From positions 2,707,501-2,771,500 of the forward strand of contig NZ_CP084530.1 of assembly GCF_023704175.1 (NCBI RefSeq): a stretch of DNA of 64,000 nt, in the 5' to 3' direction. The DNA comes from Paenibacillus sp. YPG26 (GTDB taxonomy: Bacteria > Bacillota > Bacilli > Paenibacillales > Paenibacillaceae). The translations under genes were made by a program, and so were the position numbers. The notes beneath the pieces are model-generated. The model was not told where the DNA came from, did no database searches, and worked only from the letters and a program-made list of their open reading frames with translations. Below, in pieces: positions 51,233 to 60,650 of the stretch. Position 1 is the first letter of the stretch; every line of letters begins with the position of its first letter.

Positions 51233-52312
51233 TTAAACATGCTTCCGAATCCAGAGACTGTTCACGAAGAAGAACAGCCTTGTCAGCGGACTCTTCTTCA
51301 TCAGCTTTCTGGAAACGCTGCGAATCTCCTGCTGCTGGCTTACTTTGGGATCTGATAAGTATAAAGCAAGAAGCCCCTCAATAATCATCCTGTGAAAGGA
51401 TGACGCCGGCAGCACAGTAACATCCTGCCGCGCAGACTGAACAATCAGGGATATCCGGCTCAGCATCTCATCTGCATTATCGTAATAGTTACAGAAATTC
51501 AGATCGCCGCCAATCCGGTCCTCATCCTGATCAATTAAATAATCAAGCATGATATGTAATCCGCATACATGCGGGAAGTACGCTTGTCTGATTATCTCTG
51601 CGCTTGTCTGATCCAGATCCTTATGGCTTGCTGCCAGAAATAACATAAAGACTCCAAGAGTGGACCCGGTTGCGGCTGCGAACTCGTTCCATTTAAGTCC
51701 CGGAGCCAGGCTTCCGTGCTCGGAATGCCACTTCAACAGCGCCGGCTCGCGCAGTTCGGGCTTAATGTGCTTGTACACCTGCAAGTCTGTATACAGCTTG
51801 ACCAGTCTGAGGATCTGCGGCTTGGCCGCTTCATATCCGGGAAGCTCAGCGATACAGTTACGGCACGTGGCGACAAGGCGGTGCAGATACCCCCCATCCT
51901 CCTTCTCGTCACGTAGTTCGTAATAATTATGCAGTTGTGCAGCCGGATCAACTGCATCCAGCATAGATTGATGCAGCAGACGGAAGTCATCCGCATCCAT
52001 TGAAGTGCTTCGGTCACACAGATTATCCAGGTAATCACTTATAGTCTGAAAGGCTACGATTAATGGGATCAGCACATGCCTCTGCTCAAGGTGGGCGGCT
52101 GCATAGACAGATCCTCCCTGGCAATGAAATTCCTTGGTAGCAATACTCGCTAGAGCTTGTTGCCTGAGCTCTGGATCTGGTATCGTCTCGGCCCTTTGTC
52201 TCCACTCATTCAGCTCAGAACGCACGTCTGGCAATAAATACTTATATACCCGGCTCATCAGCCTGATCGGATCACGGGGTATCTGATATGGGCGTTCTTC
52301 AAGATCAATCAA
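51233..52312 (-). CDS. ytpB: Tetraprenyl-beta-curcumene synthase (YtpB, large terpene synthase)
   Basis: A 359-aa class I-like large terpene synthase making C35 tetraprenyl-beta-curcumene, precursor of sporulenes. Metal-binding motifs are DYLDNLCDRS (about 93-102) and DYLIDQDEDRIGGDLNFCNYY (second Asp-rich motif, about 257-277, quoted as DYLIDQDEDRIGG). Start is TTG behind GGAGG. No squalene-hopene-type cyclase is nearby to complete the pathway. It lies 26 bp upstream of pfkA in the same direction and may be cotranscribed with it. Confidence 0.87.
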   Translation of the reverse strand: MIDLEERPYQIPRDPIRLMSRVYKYLLPDVRSELNEWRQRAETIPDPELRQQALASIATKEFHCQGGSVYAAAHLEQRHVLIPLIVAFQTISDYLDNLCDRSTSMDADDFRLLHQSMLDAVDPAAQLHNYYELRDEKEDGGYLHRLVATCRNCIAELPGYEAAKPQILRLVKLYTDLQVYKHIKPELREPALLKWHSEHGSLAPGLKWNEFAAATGSTLGVFMLFLAASHKDLDQTSAEIIRQAYFPHVCGLHIMLDYLIDQDEDRIGGDLNFCNYYDNADEMLSRISLIVQSARQDVTVLPASSFHRMIIEGLLALYLSDPKVSQQQEIRSVSRKLMKKSPLTRLFFFVNSLWIRKHV

Positions 52313-52413
52313 AGGCTTGCCTCCACATGGTAGTCATCAATCACTGGTTTGAACCATTCTTTATTATAATATGAACCTTCTCTTTCTACAAATAAACAAA
52401 ATCATTGACAAAC

Positions 52414-52728
52414 TCAGGAGTGTCTCTTCCCCACAGATTCATCAGCCGATATTCTATACCATATATGAAGATCATTAATGATACTCGCTAGTTCTGCAAT
52501 ATCACTGTTAATCTTGCAGGAAACGTCGAAGTTGTTCTCCTCTCCCAGCTCCACCAGCTTAATCACAATAGTCTGTTCAAGCTGCATAACCCGGGTTGGA
52601 ATTTGCCCGCGTATACCTTCCCATGTCTCAATAATTCCCCGTCTCTCCAACAGAGGCAGCTCCTCGAATGGAGTATCGAATTCCGGCACCTTGATTCCCA
52701 ACCGGCTGTCGTATACAAAAACGTCCAA
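52414..52728 (-). CDS. Conserved hypothetical protein
   Basis: A 104-aa acidic protein beginning VFVYDSRLGIKVPEFDTPFE with a central helix (RRGIIETWEGIRGQIPTRVM) and ending in LASIINDLHIWYRIS. I do not recognise the family; no signal or membrane segment. TTG at 52728 has GGGAGGG 7 nt upstream; the longer frame to 52761 lacks support. It lies upstream of ytpB in the same direction. Confidence 0.65.
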   Translation of the reverse strand: MDVFVYDSRLGIKVPEFDTPFEELPLLERRGIIETWEGIRGQIPTRVMQLEQTIVIKLVELGEENNFDVSCKINSDIAELASIINDLHIWYRISADESVGKRHS

Positions 52729-52866
52729 TCTTATTCCCTCCCGAAGGTAAAAGTTACCCAATATTATAACGGATATTCCGGCAAAATTGATGCTTCGCTA
52801 TGCTATACTTAACGATGGCTGTAATATGAATATTACTTACAATTACCGATTGGAGTCTTTTAAATC

Positions 52867-54051
52867 ATGAGTTCTCATCATTATATCCGGCGGGATGTCA
52901 ACTGGCTCCGGGCTTTTACTTTTACAGTGTACGGAATCAGCGTCCTTGTCTTCTCTTTCTTTCCTCTCTTCTATAGAAGCCTGGGATTCAGCAACACACA
53001 GATCGGCTATCTCTACGCTATAGGGCCGATGATCTCTCTATTCTCCAACCTGCTGTGGAGCATGATCAGTGACCGATACCGCACAATCAAGAAAGTACTT
53101 ATCCTGCTGTTGATCGGACAGCTCGCGTTCTCTATTCTGTTGTCCGTCTCGGGCTCCTTTCTCGGGATACTAATCGTCATTATGATGTTTTATTTCTTCT
53201 ATTACCCGATCTATCCGCTTGCTGATACGATGGCGATCACCACAGCCAAAGAGTATGGCAAGAGCTTCACGGTTATTCGCATATTTGGCTCTCTTGGATT
53301 TGCTACCTTTGCGATTGTCATCGGTTATGTCTTAACCGCACTTGGCACGTCCTGGACGATCCGGATAAGCATTCTGCTGACACTCATCGCTTTATTTCTG
53401 ACCTTCTTCATCCGTGACCAGTCTAGCCCTGTGAACAAGATGGAGGCCTCAGGACTATGGACCATACTTCGTCAAAAGGAGCTGCTCTGGTTCTTCGGAT
53501 GTGTCTTCTGCCTTGCGATCGGTCATCGCATGAATGATGCCTTCCTCACCATTGCCATGAAGGAAATGGGGGCTAGTGACAACCTGGTAGGCTGGGGAGT
53601 GCTTGCCTCCTCCCTCTCGGAGATCCCCATTTTCTTTCTGCTTAGTATCTATGGGGACAGGCTCAAGGAGCTGCCGCTCATTTTATTCGCGTGTCTGATG
53701 TTCGCTCTGCGATTCCTGCTCATGGGATTGACCGATTCCGCTTATAGTGTAATTGCGATCCAGACCCTGCACAGCGTGACCTTTGGGATCTTTTTTGTCA
53801 CTGCAGTCCGGTATTTAACACGTCTTATTCCCGACCATTACCGGGCTACCGGACTAGCCCTGTTCACCGTGATGTGGTCGAGTGCGTCCGGGCTTATCAG
53901 CGGCACATTCGGTGGCGTCATTTACGAGCATTTTGGGCGTACAGAGTTCTACCTCGTTGCTATGACCTTCAGTCTTGTCGCTTTTCTGGGATTCGCAAGC
54001 AAGTACCTGGACCGGCTTCCTCGCCACAGAAATTCAGGTGGTAGCATCTAG
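52867..54051 (+). CDS. MFS transporter (MFS_1-like group)
   Basis: A 394-aa transporter with twelve membrane segments of the MFS_1-like type (relatives of HcaT and nucleoside/sugar porters): RAFTFTVYGISVLVFSFFPL, SLGFSNTQIGYLYAIGPM and SDRYRTIKKVLI in the TM2-3 loop. Substrate cannot be predicted. Start is ATG 52867; a poor ribosome site (GGAGTC) precedes it. It lies divergently from the small hypothetical gene. Confidence 0.83.
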   Translation: MSSHHYIRRDVNWLRAFTFTVYGISVLVFSFFPLFYRSLGFSNTQIGYLYAIGPMISLFSNLLWSMISDRYRTIKKVLILLLIGQLAFSILLSVSGSFLGILIVIMMFYFFYYPIYPLADTMAITTAKEYGKSFTVIRIFGSLGFATFAIVIGYVLTALGTSWTIRISILLTLIALFLTFFIRDQSSPVNKMEASGLWTILRQKELLWFFGCVFCLAIGHRMNDAFLTIAMKEMGASDNLVGWGVLASSLSEIPIFFLLSIYGDRLKELPLILFACLMFALRFLLMGLTDSAYSVIAIQTLHSVTFGIFFVTAVRYLTRLIPDHYRATGLALFTVMWSSASGLISGTFGGVIYEHFGRTEFYLVAMTFSLVAFLGFASKYLDRLPRHRNSGGSI

Positions 54052-54141
54052 TGGGTTCCTCCTATCCAAAGCTGGTGCTCATCCGCTATAATGAATGGTA
54101 CAAGAAGAATAGTACCTAGTCCTAAAGAAGGTGGGAAATTA

Positions 54142-54789
54142 ATGGAATTCACGGACTTCAAGGAGATTATCCAGACGCGCCGCAGTATACGCGATTTCAC
54201 GGAGGAGAGCGTCCGGACCGAGGATATTGAAGAGATTATTGACTGTGCAAGGTATGCACCCAGCGACACGAACTCTCAGACCTGGGAATTCATTGCGGTT
54301 GTGAACCGCGACAAGATCAGACAGATAGAGGAATTCACCTGGGAGCAGCTGCACTTAAGAGCAGCCGAGGCAGAGAAGCGGGGGCTGGGGCGCGAGGCCA
54401 AGCTTCTGGTTAAATCATTCGGCCCTTATGCCACGGCCTTCTCGGGTGCGCCTGTACTGATTGTATGCTTATCCACTCCGTACGCTTCCAAGTTCCGTGA
54501 CAGAATATTCGATCCGCTGGAGTTCGGCAGTCCTGAGATCTGGGCAGAAGAAGGACTGAAGAGCAGTTGCCTGGCCTCTCAGAACCTGATGCTTGCCGCA
54601 CATGCCAAAGGGCTTGCCACCTGTCCGATGACCGGGCCGGTTCTGCTGGCTGAAGAGCAGCTTAGAGAGTTCCTGGGTATCCCGGGCGACCGCGGAGTAA
54701 ATATGGTGATTGCTCTAGGCCACCCTGCCGTCTCACCGAAAGCAACGCCGCGCAAGGACATAGCTGAGATTCTGCGTATTGTAGACTAA
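54142..54789 (+). CDS. Nitroreductase-family flavoprotein
   Basis: A 215-aa FMN-dependent NAD(P)H oxidoreductase. The N-terminal FKEIIQTRRSIRDFTEESV binds FMN phosphate; YAPSDTNSQTWEF, ASQNLMLAAHAKGLATCPM and VIALGHPA are family blocks. The start at 54142 follows GAAGGTGGG; the open frame extends upstream without support. Acceptor is unknown. It follows the MFS gene by 90 bp. Confidence 0.88.
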   Translation: MEFTDFKEIIQTRRSIRDFTEESVRTEDIEEIIDCARYAPSDTNSQTWEFIAVVNRDKIRQIEEFTWEQLHLRAAEAEKRGLGREAKLLVKSFGPYATAFSGAPVLIVCLSTPYASKFRDRIFDPLEFGSPEIWAEEGLKSSCLASQNLMLAAHAKGLATCPMTGPVLLAEEQLREFLGIPGDRGVNMVIALGHPAVSPKATPRKDIAEILRIVD

Positions 54790-54886
54790 CATGGGAAGCT
54801 AAGCTAACCGATTATTCATGTAAGTTGAACAGTTGACTGGTCAACGTAAGATAATTAGCACACCAAAGTTCAGCTCATAACACAAA

Positions 54887-54928
54887 AGGGCTCTTACTCC
54901 CCGGCAACCAGGGGTAAGAGCCCTATTT
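54887..54928. terminator. Bidirectional terminator
   Basis: AGGGCTCTTACTCC (54887-54900) pairs with GGGGTAAGAGCCCT (54911-54924), with AAAA upstream and ATTT downstream, between convergent nitroreductase and yebC. Confidence 0.87.
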
Positions 54929-54939
54929 AGGCTTATGCA

Positions 54940-55683
54940 TTAACCAATACGGTCCATCTCGGATGCACTGATCTCGAAGTTGGAATAGACATCCTGCACA
55001 TCATCATTATCCTCGAAAGCATCCATCATCTTCAGCAGCTTCTCGGCATTCTCGCCTTCGACATCCACCGTGTTCTGCGGGATCCAGCGAACCTCAGCCG
55101 TGCTGAACTCATAGTTCTCCGCTTCGAGCGCACTCTTCACTGTCTCCAGTTCATGCGGATGGGTTACAAGCTCAAATGTCTCATCGGTTGTAATCATATC
55201 TTCAGCTCCAGCTTCAACGGCTTGAAGAAGCAAGGTATCCTCATCGATATCTTCAAATTGTTCACGATCGATGACAAGAGAACCCTTCTCATCAAACATA
55301 TAAGCTACGCAGCCCGATTCACCCATGTTACCGCCTCTCTTGTTGAAGATCGCACGGACATCCGCCGCTGTCCGGTTCCGATTGTCCGTCAAGCATTTCA
55401 CCATAATGGCAACACCGCCCGGACCATAACCCTCATAATAAATTTCCTCATAATCCACATTATCCGTGTTGCCTGATGCTTTCTTGATTGCACGTTCTAT
55501 ATTATCCGCTGGCATCTTAATTGCACGGGCACTCGCGATGGCTGTCTTAAGTCCGAAGTTGGCTTCCGGATTGGGGCCGCCTTTGCGTGCCTGCATATAA
55601 ATCTCACGGCTTAATTTGACCCATTGATTGTTCTTGGCTTGGTCAGCTTTACCTTTACGTTCTTTGAATAATTTGAATTTCAT
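54940..55683 (-). CDS. YebC/PmpR-family protein
   Basis: A 247-aa YebC-family protein. SREIYMQARKGGPNPEANFG, DNIERAIKKASG, YYEGYGPGGVAIMV and NRTAADVRAIFNKRGGNMG are diagnostic. The family has been described as transcription regulators and, more recently, as ribosome factors relieving stalling at proline stretches. The N-terminus is MKFKLFKERKGKADQA rather than the usual MAGHSKW; the start follows GGGGAG. It is not linked to ruvC as in many genomes. Confidence 0.9.
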   Translation of the reverse strand: MKFKLFKERKGKADQAKNNQWVKLSREIYMQARKGGPNPEANFGLKTAIASARAIKMPADNIERAIKKASGNTDNVDYEEIYYEGYGPGGVAIMVKCLTDNRNRTAADVRAIFNKRGGNMGESGCVAYMFDEKGSLVIDREQFEDIDEDTLLLQAVEAGAEDMITTDETFELVTHPHELETVKSALEAENYEFSTAEVRWIPQNTVDVEGENAEKLLKMMDAFEDNDDVQDVYSNFEISASEMDRIG

Positions 55684-55761
55684 ACCGTAACGCTCCCCAT
55701 TATAATCAGTCTTTACTTTTCAGTGTATCACTACCCTGCTTACCCGGTCAAAACTGGGCAA

Positions 55762-55796
55762 AAAAACACAGCCCACGCGGAGCTGTGTTTTTCTTT
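55762..55796. terminator. Terminator of the cold-shock gene
   Basis: AAAAACACAGC (55762-55772) pairs with GCTGTGTTTTT (55782-55792); T-runs exist on both strands. Confidence 0.85.
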
Positions 55797-55812
55797 ATAA
55801 GTTGAAGCGCAA

Positions 55813-56010
55813 TTATATTTTGTATACGTTAGCTGCTTGCGCGCCACGGTTGCCTTCAGTGATTTCGAATTCAACTTCTTGACCTTCATCCAAGGATTTG
55901 AAGCCTTCGCCTTGAATCGCTGAGAAGTGAACGAATACATCTTCGCCGCCATCAACTGAGATGAAGCCATAACCTTTTTCTGCGTTAAACCATTTAACTG
56001 TACCTTTCAA
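55813..56010 (-). CDS. Cold-shock protein, CspA family
   Basis: A 65-aa single CSD barrel that binds single-stranded RNA/DNA. RNP1 is KGYGFISV and RNP2 is VFVHFSAI; the C-terminus [10 protein letters not shown] is typical of CspB/CspD. It begins with TTG, with AGGAGG 8 nt upstream, behind a TTGCAT-17-TATAAT promoter at 56056-56084. Confidence 0.93.
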   Translation of the reverse strand: MKGTVKWFNAEKGYGFISVDGGEDVFVHFSAIQGEGFKSLDEGQEVEFEITEGNRGAQAANVYKI

Positions 56011-56055
56011 ATGAACAACCTCCTAAAATAACGCCATTGAATGGCGAATACCTAA

Positions 56056-56084
56056 ATTATAACCGATGTGTAAATCCAATGCAA
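56056..56084 (-). promoter_or_regulatory. Cold-shock gene promoter
   Basis: Minus-strand TTGCAT (56084-56079) and TATAAT (56061-56056) with 17-bp spacing; about 45-50 bp of 5' leader follows. Confidence 0.65.
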
Positions 56085-56264
56085 CGCGTCTAAAGCCCTG
56101 CGACTCCAGTCTGATTTTTACCTGAAATCCCCTTGGTTGCATTTGCTTTCCGTAGGGCCGTGCGTTATGATTTTATAAAGCTTTTGCAAATGCTTTCCTA
56201 TAATACGGATCACAATATGAACGCATACATGAACTTAAATGCCGCAGACTGGAGACCAAGCACG

Positions 56265-56498
56265 ATGATCAAAAAACATGAAATTTACAAGACAGACAAG
56301 TGGAATATGATGACGGTGGAAGTACAAGGAAAGTATATTGTCCTGCGTGAAATCTCTGATCAATGGGGAGAAGAAACGCACACATTCCTCAGCCGACCGG
56401 CCTTGATGCAGTGGGCGCAGAACCGGTTCCCCAAAGAGGATTTCGAAGGAAGAGAAGAAGAATGGCGCACGCTGATGAATTCCTTCAAACAAGTCTAG
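56265..56498 (+). CDS. Small conserved hypothetical protein
   Basis: A 77-aa protein starting MIKKHEIYKTDKWNMMTVEV, with aromatic and charged residues (LREISDQWGEETHTFLSRPA). I do not recognise it. I choose ATG 56265 (GGAG 10 nt upstream) because a TATAAT at about 56201 would place transcription start near the earlier ATGs at 56217 and 56229. Upstream of the two-helix membrane peptide gene by 31 bp. Confidence 0.6.
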   Translation: MIKKHEIYKTDKWNMMTVEVQGKYIVLREISDQWGEETHTFLSRPALMQWAQNRFPKEDFEGREEEWRTLMNSFKQV

Positions 56499-56529
56499 AT
56501 TGACCTAAAGGAGTTTTGGTGAAATACCT

Positions 56530-56700
56530 ATGGATTACTCAAGAGTTGCCCTGTTTATTGTTCTGGCTATTGCACTGGGATTCATTCTAATTATGAACAA
56601 GAATAATATCCCCCCGAAGCTGAAGCGCCCTATGGCCTTAACGGCCCTGGTTATGATTGTCCTGGCTTTTGTACTCGTAATCTACAGTTACTTGGCCTAA
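56530..56700 (+). CDS. Small two-helix membrane protein
   Basis: A 56-aa protein with two hydrophobic helices (VALFIVLAIALGFILIM and ALTALVMIVLAFVLVIYSYL) joined by a basic loop NKNNIPPKLKRP. The ribosome site GGTGA lies 7 nt before the ATG, with AAGGAG further upstream. No homologue is recognised, but the composition and position after the small hypothetical gene support a true gene. Confidence 0.6.
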   Translation: MDYSRVALFIVLAIALGFILIMNKNNIPPKLKRPMALTALVMIVLAFVLVIYSYLA

Positions 56701-56914
56701 TTGAATCCTCTCAAGTCCCCTTAGTCTCATATTGTGCCTAATCTTCGGTCATACTATTGGCAAAAAAGATTGGGAGGAAACGCCATTGAGATCCGCCACG
56801 CTCCTCTCGATAATGATGACTTGCTGCCTGGTGACCGCTTCAGCACCGGATATGAATAAGCGGACCGTTCAAGAGGAACGGCCAGTATCTTTAACTTTTC
56901 CAAGGAGGATACCG

Positions 56915-58705
56915 ATGAGCACATTACCTAAACGTTCCGAAGTCGCTGAAGCTAACAGCTGGAACCTGAATGACCTGTTCCCTGATCAGAAGGCCTGGGA
57001 CCAGTCCTATGAGCAGATCAAACAGAAGAAATCCAAGGCTTCCGAGTATGAAGGCAAGTTAAATACGGCCGCGAATCTCAAGGCGGCTTTCGCCCTGGAA
57101 GATGAAATCTCGCTTGAGATTGAGCGTCTGTTCGTATTTGCACATCTGCATCATGATGAGGATACCACAAATCCTACATATCAGGCTCTGGTCGAGAAGG
57201 CTAAGAAGCTCAGTGTAGAAATCAGCGAAGCCCTCTCTTATATCACTCCCGAGATCCTGTCTCTCCCTGAACAAGAGCTTGAAGGATTCATAGAGAACCC
57301 TGATCTGGCTGACTACAAATTCACGCTGCAGGAGATCAAACGGGAGAAAGCCCATGTCCTCTCCAAAGCCGAGGAAGCACTTCTGGCGCAGGTCGGCAAC
57401 CTGTCGCAGGCACCGAAGAGTATCTTTGGCATGATTAACAATGCCGATATGAAGTTCCCCAAGATCAAGGATGAGCAAGGCAAGGAAGTGGAACTGACTC
57501 ATGGAAGCTACATCCAGTTCCTGGAGAATCCGAACCGCGAAGTCCGTCAGCGGGCATTCAAAGCCATTTACGAAACCTATGGCAGACAGAAGAACACGCT
57601 AGCGACTACTCTCGGTTCAAATGTGAACAAGAATATATTCTATTCCCGTGTCCGCAAGTATCCATCAGTTCTGGAAATGTCCCTATACGGGGACAACATT
57701 CCCAAAGAGGTCTACACGAATCTGATCGACACCATTCACGAGAGTCTCCCTCTACTTCACAGATATATGGCGCTTCGGAAGAAGCTACTAGGTGTGGATG
57801 AGCTTCATATGTATGATTTGTTCGCTCCGCTTGTGGAAGAATACAAATGGGATATCACTTATGACGAGGCGAAAAAGCTGGTTAGTGAAGGACTTCAGCC
57901 GCTGGGTGACAATTACCTGAAAGTGCTGAAGGACGGATTTGACAACCGCTGGATCGATGTATATGAGAATGAAGGCAAACGGACAGGAGCTTACAGCTGG
58001 GGCGCATACGGGACCCACCCATATGTTCTGCTGAACCACAACAACAATCTGAACAGCATGTTCACGCTTGCCCATGAGATGGGTCATGCGCTTCATTCTT
58101 ATTTCTCGGATGAGGCCCTCAAGTACCGGGATGCCCAATACACGATCTTCCTTGCTGAAGTGGCTTCGACTACCAATGAAGCCCTGCTGATGGATTATCT
58201 GCTGAAGCATGCTGATGACCCGAAACAGAAGCTGTATCTGCTGACTTATTATGCGGATCAGTTCCGGACGACGGTATTCCGTCAGACCATGTTCGCCGAA
58301 TTCGAGAAGATCATTCATGAGCGTGCAGAGGCTGGAGAATCGCTAACTCCACAGGCTTTGTCCACGATCTACTATGATCTGAACAAGAAGTATCATGGTC
58401 CTGGCATGGTTGTCGATCAGGATATCGAGATGGAATGGGCCCGTATCCCCCATTTCTACACGAGCTTCTATGTATATAAATACGCAACAGGCTTCTCGGC
58501 CGCAACCAGCTTCTCCAAGCAGATTCTTGAAGAAGGCAAGCCGGCTGTGGATCGCTATCTTGGCTTCCTGAAAAGCGGGGGCAGCGATTACTCCATCAAC
58601 ATTCTGAAGAAGGCTGGCGTTGACATGTCATCGCCTCAGCCGATTCGTGAAGCGATGAGTGTATTCGAGGAACTGATCGAACAAATGGAGAATTTGACGA
58701 AATAA
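56915..58705 (+). CDS. pepF: Oligoendopeptidase F (M3B)
   Basis: A 596-aa zinc oligopeptidase degrading peptides of about 7-17 residues in the cytoplasm. The zinc motif is FTLAHEMGHALHSYF (His, Glu, His near residue 384), followed by the third ligand Glu in FLAEVASTTNEALL. The N-terminal lid begins WNLNDLFPDQKAWDQSYEQ. The start at 56915 is behind AAGGAGG; the longer upstream frame is unsupported. It is followed by a terminator. Confidence 0.93.
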   Translation: MSTLPKRSEVAEANSWNLNDLFPDQKAWDQSYEQIKQKKSKASEYEGKLNTAANLKAAFALEDEISLEIERLFVFAHLHHDEDTTNPTYQALVEKAKKLSVEISEALSYITPEILSLPEQELEGFIENPDLADYKFTLQEIKREKAHVLSKAEEALLAQVGNLSQAPKSIFGMINNADMKFPKIKDEQGKEVELTHGSYIQFLENPNREVRQRAFKAIYETYGRQKNTLATTLGSNVNKNIFYSRVRKYPSVLEMSLYGDNIPKEVYTNLIDTIHESLPLLHRYMALRKKLLGVDELHMYDLFAPLVEEYKWDITYDEAKKLVSEGLQPLGDNYLKVLKDGFDNRWIDVYENEGKRTGAYSWGAYGTHPYVLLNHNNNLNSMFTLAHEMGHALHSYFSDEALKYRDAQYTIFLAEVASTTNEALLMDYLLKHADDPKQKLYLLTYYADQFRTTVFRQTMFAEFEKIIHERAEAGESLTPQALSTIYYDLNKKYHGPGMVVDQDIEMEWARIPHFYTSFYVYKYATGFSAATSFSKQILEEGKPAVDRYLGFLKSGGSDYSINILKKAGVDMSSPQPIREAMSVFEELIEQMENLTK

Positions 58706-58724
58706 CCGAGTGAATCTAACGGAT

Positions 58725-58756
58725 AATCCCTTGCCCGCTGCGGGTAAGGGATTTTA
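58725..58756 (+). terminator. Terminator of pepF
   Basis: AATCCCTT-g-CCCG (58725-58737) pairs with CGGG-t-AAGGGATT (58741-58753), followed by TTA. Confidence 0.82.
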
Positions 58757-58780
58757 TACTGTCCTAAGAGGAGGTGCATC

Positions 58781-59104
58781 ATGAGAATACAATGGTCCCT
58801 GATAGCTGCTTTGATATTTGCACTAGTTACCGCAATATTTGCTGTTATTAATGTGCGAACTGTAGATGTGAATCTGCTGTTCGGTGTTGTACAAATCCCG
58901 CTCATTCTGCTTATCCTGGGCTCTACACTGCTCGGCGGAATTATTGTCGGCTCGTTCGGCTTATACCGGGGCTACCGGCTGGACAAAGAGAACCGCCGGC
59001 TCAAAGCTCAGCTCAATGAGATTCTGGAAGCAACCGGTTATGTGTTCCCTGACTCCAAGCCTGCTGAAGATCAGCCTCAGAGTAAGAATGGCCCATCTGT
59101 ATAA
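58781..59104 (+). CDS. LapA-domain membrane protein
   Basis: A 107-aa protein with two membrane helices (SLIAALIFALVTAIFAVINV and IPLILLILGSTLLGGIIVGS) and a short basic coiled coil (DKENRRLKAQLNEILE), matching the LapA/YciS domain. It also has the NVRTVDVNLLFG loop between helices typical of this family. AGGAGG precedes the ATG. In Gram-negatives LapA acts in LPS control; here the role is unknown. Confidence 0.85.
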   Translation: MRIQWSLIAALIFALVTAIFAVINVRTVDVNLLFGVVQIPLILLILGSTLLGGIIVGSFGLYRGYRLDKENRRLKAQLNEILEATGYVFPDSKPAEDQPQSKNGPSV

Positions 59105-59222
59105 CATGCACTTAGATCGGAACGTTTCAGCGTACTGCTAGAGAGATTTTATTTTTCCGGGACCTGAAATAGCAGTCATTAAATTCGGCCCTTTCTGATG
59201 CAATCCACCTTGAGGAGGAACC

Positions 59223-60260
59223 ATGAATATTTCAGTCAACGAAAGTTACGTATTGGACGTACTAAAGAGACTGCTCGATACTCCAAGTCCGAGCGGCTTC
59301 ACCAAGCAGGCTATCCAGCTAGTTCAAGAAGAAGCCAATAAGCTGGGTATTCCCTGCTCTCTTAATGAGAAGGGAGGCGCCATTTTAACGCTCAAGGGCC
59401 AGGATAACAGCCGCCGCATTGCCCTCAGTGCCCACGTAGATACTCTGGGAGCTATGGTAAGATCGGTTACCGCTCACGGCACTCTGGCGATCACTTCGGT
59501 TGGAGGCTTCTCGATGAATAGTATCGAGAATGAGTATTGCCAAATTCATACCCGTAACGGGAAGGTGTACACGGGTACGATACTGACAAATCATCCTTCT
59601 GTTCATGTATACAGTGATGCGAGAGATTATCCCCGCATCGAGAGCAATATGGAGGTTCGGATTGACGAGCTCGTAGAGAACAAGGAAGATGTCCGGAAGC
59701 TGGGCATCCAGACCGGGGACTTCATCTCGTTCGACGCCCGCGCGGTTATCACACCAAGCGGTTACATCAAATCACGTCATATCGATGACAAGGCCAGTGT
59801 CGCCGCTCTCCTGGGCCTGATCGAATCGTCGGGACGTGAAGGGTGGACACCCCGTCATGACCTTGTCTTCCTGATCTCTAATTATGAAGAGGTAGGCCAT
59901 GGTGCCGCACATATTCCCGACGGAGTCCACGAGATGATCGCTGTGGACATGGGGGCCATGGGCTCGGACCTCGGCTGTAAGGAGACCGAAGTCTCCATCT
60001 GTGCCAAGGATTCCAGTGGGCCCTATGACTATGACATGACCACCAAGCTGATTGAGCTGGCTGAAGCCTGCGGCATCCCTTATGCGGTGGATATATATCC
60101 GTATTACGGCTCCGATGCTTCCGCCGCGCTGGGCGCAGGCCACAACATACGCGCCGCACTGATCGGCCCTGGTGTACACGCTTCGCACTCTATGGAGCGT
60201 ACGCATAAACAAGCTGTACTGAACACCGTCAAGCTACTTGGCGCATATGTTACAGCTTAA
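59223..60260 (+). CDS. M42-family aminopeptidase (glutamyl aminopeptidase/FrvX-like)
   Basis: A 345-aa dinuclear metallo-aminopeptidase forming large tetrahedral complexes. Metal and catalytic residues are in IALSAHVDTLG (His, Asp), SRHIDDKASVAALLG (bridging Asp), SNYEEVGHGAA (Glu-Glu), AVDMGAMG (Asp) and GVHASHSMERTH (His). GAGGAGG precedes the ATG. It probably trims peptides made by PepF. Confidence 0.9.
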   Translation: MNISVNESYVLDVLKRLLDTPSPSGFTKQAIQLVQEEANKLGIPCSLNEKGGAILTLKGQDNSRRIALSAHVDTLGAMVRSVTAHGTLAITSVGGFSMNSIENEYCQIHTRNGKVYTGTILTNHPSVHVYSDARDYPRIESNMEVRIDELVENKEDVRKLGIQTGDFISFDARAVITPSGYIKSRHIDDKASVAALLGLIESSGREGWTPRHDLVFLISNYEEVGHGAAHIPDGVHEMIAVDMGAMGSDLGCKETEVSICAKDSSGPYDYDMTTKLIELAEACGIPYAVDIYPYYGSDASAALGAGHNIRAALIGPGVHASHSMERTHKQAVLNTVKLLGAYVTA

Positions 60261-60344
60261 TCTGAATTACAGGTGAATCTGCGTTGCTGGTGTCTTGGCT
60301 GCCTATGTAATGCTGTTATTGCATAATAAGACAAGGGGGTTATC

Positions 60345-60650
60345 TTGAAGAATCCTGTCGCCTTTGTTGTTCTAGCCCTATTAAATCTCGTATATACAGC
60401 TGCACTTGTGTATTATCCCGGGGTCATCCTGGCTGCTGTCGGAGCCTTGTCGGGTGGTTCATTTTTCCCGAATTTACCTATGCTCCGTGAAATTTCTTCT
60501 TTTATGCTGTTCACTTATCCTGCCTCGATCTTCATCGCTTACTTCTGCTGGTGGGCCTACCATACAAGAAAGTTCAAGCTGGCCTATATACTGGTCTGTG
60601 TGCCGCTTGTCTGGGCACTGATTACATTGTCATTCTTGCTAACGGCTTAA
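60345..60650 (+). CDS. Small membrane protein of unknown function
   Basis: A 101-aa protein with three membrane segments (PVAFVVLALLNLVYTAALVYY, FMLFTYPASIFIAYFCWWAY, KLAYILVCVPLVWALITLSF; the first quoted only as VAFVVLALLNLVYTAALVYY). It starts with TTG behind AAGGGGG. No family recognised. It precedes the serS T-box leader. Confidence 0.65.
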   Translation: MKNPVAFVVLALLNLVYTAALVYYPGVILAAVGALSGGSFFPNLPMLREISSFMLFTYPASIFIAYFCWWAYHTRKFKLAYILVCVPLVWALITLSFLLTA

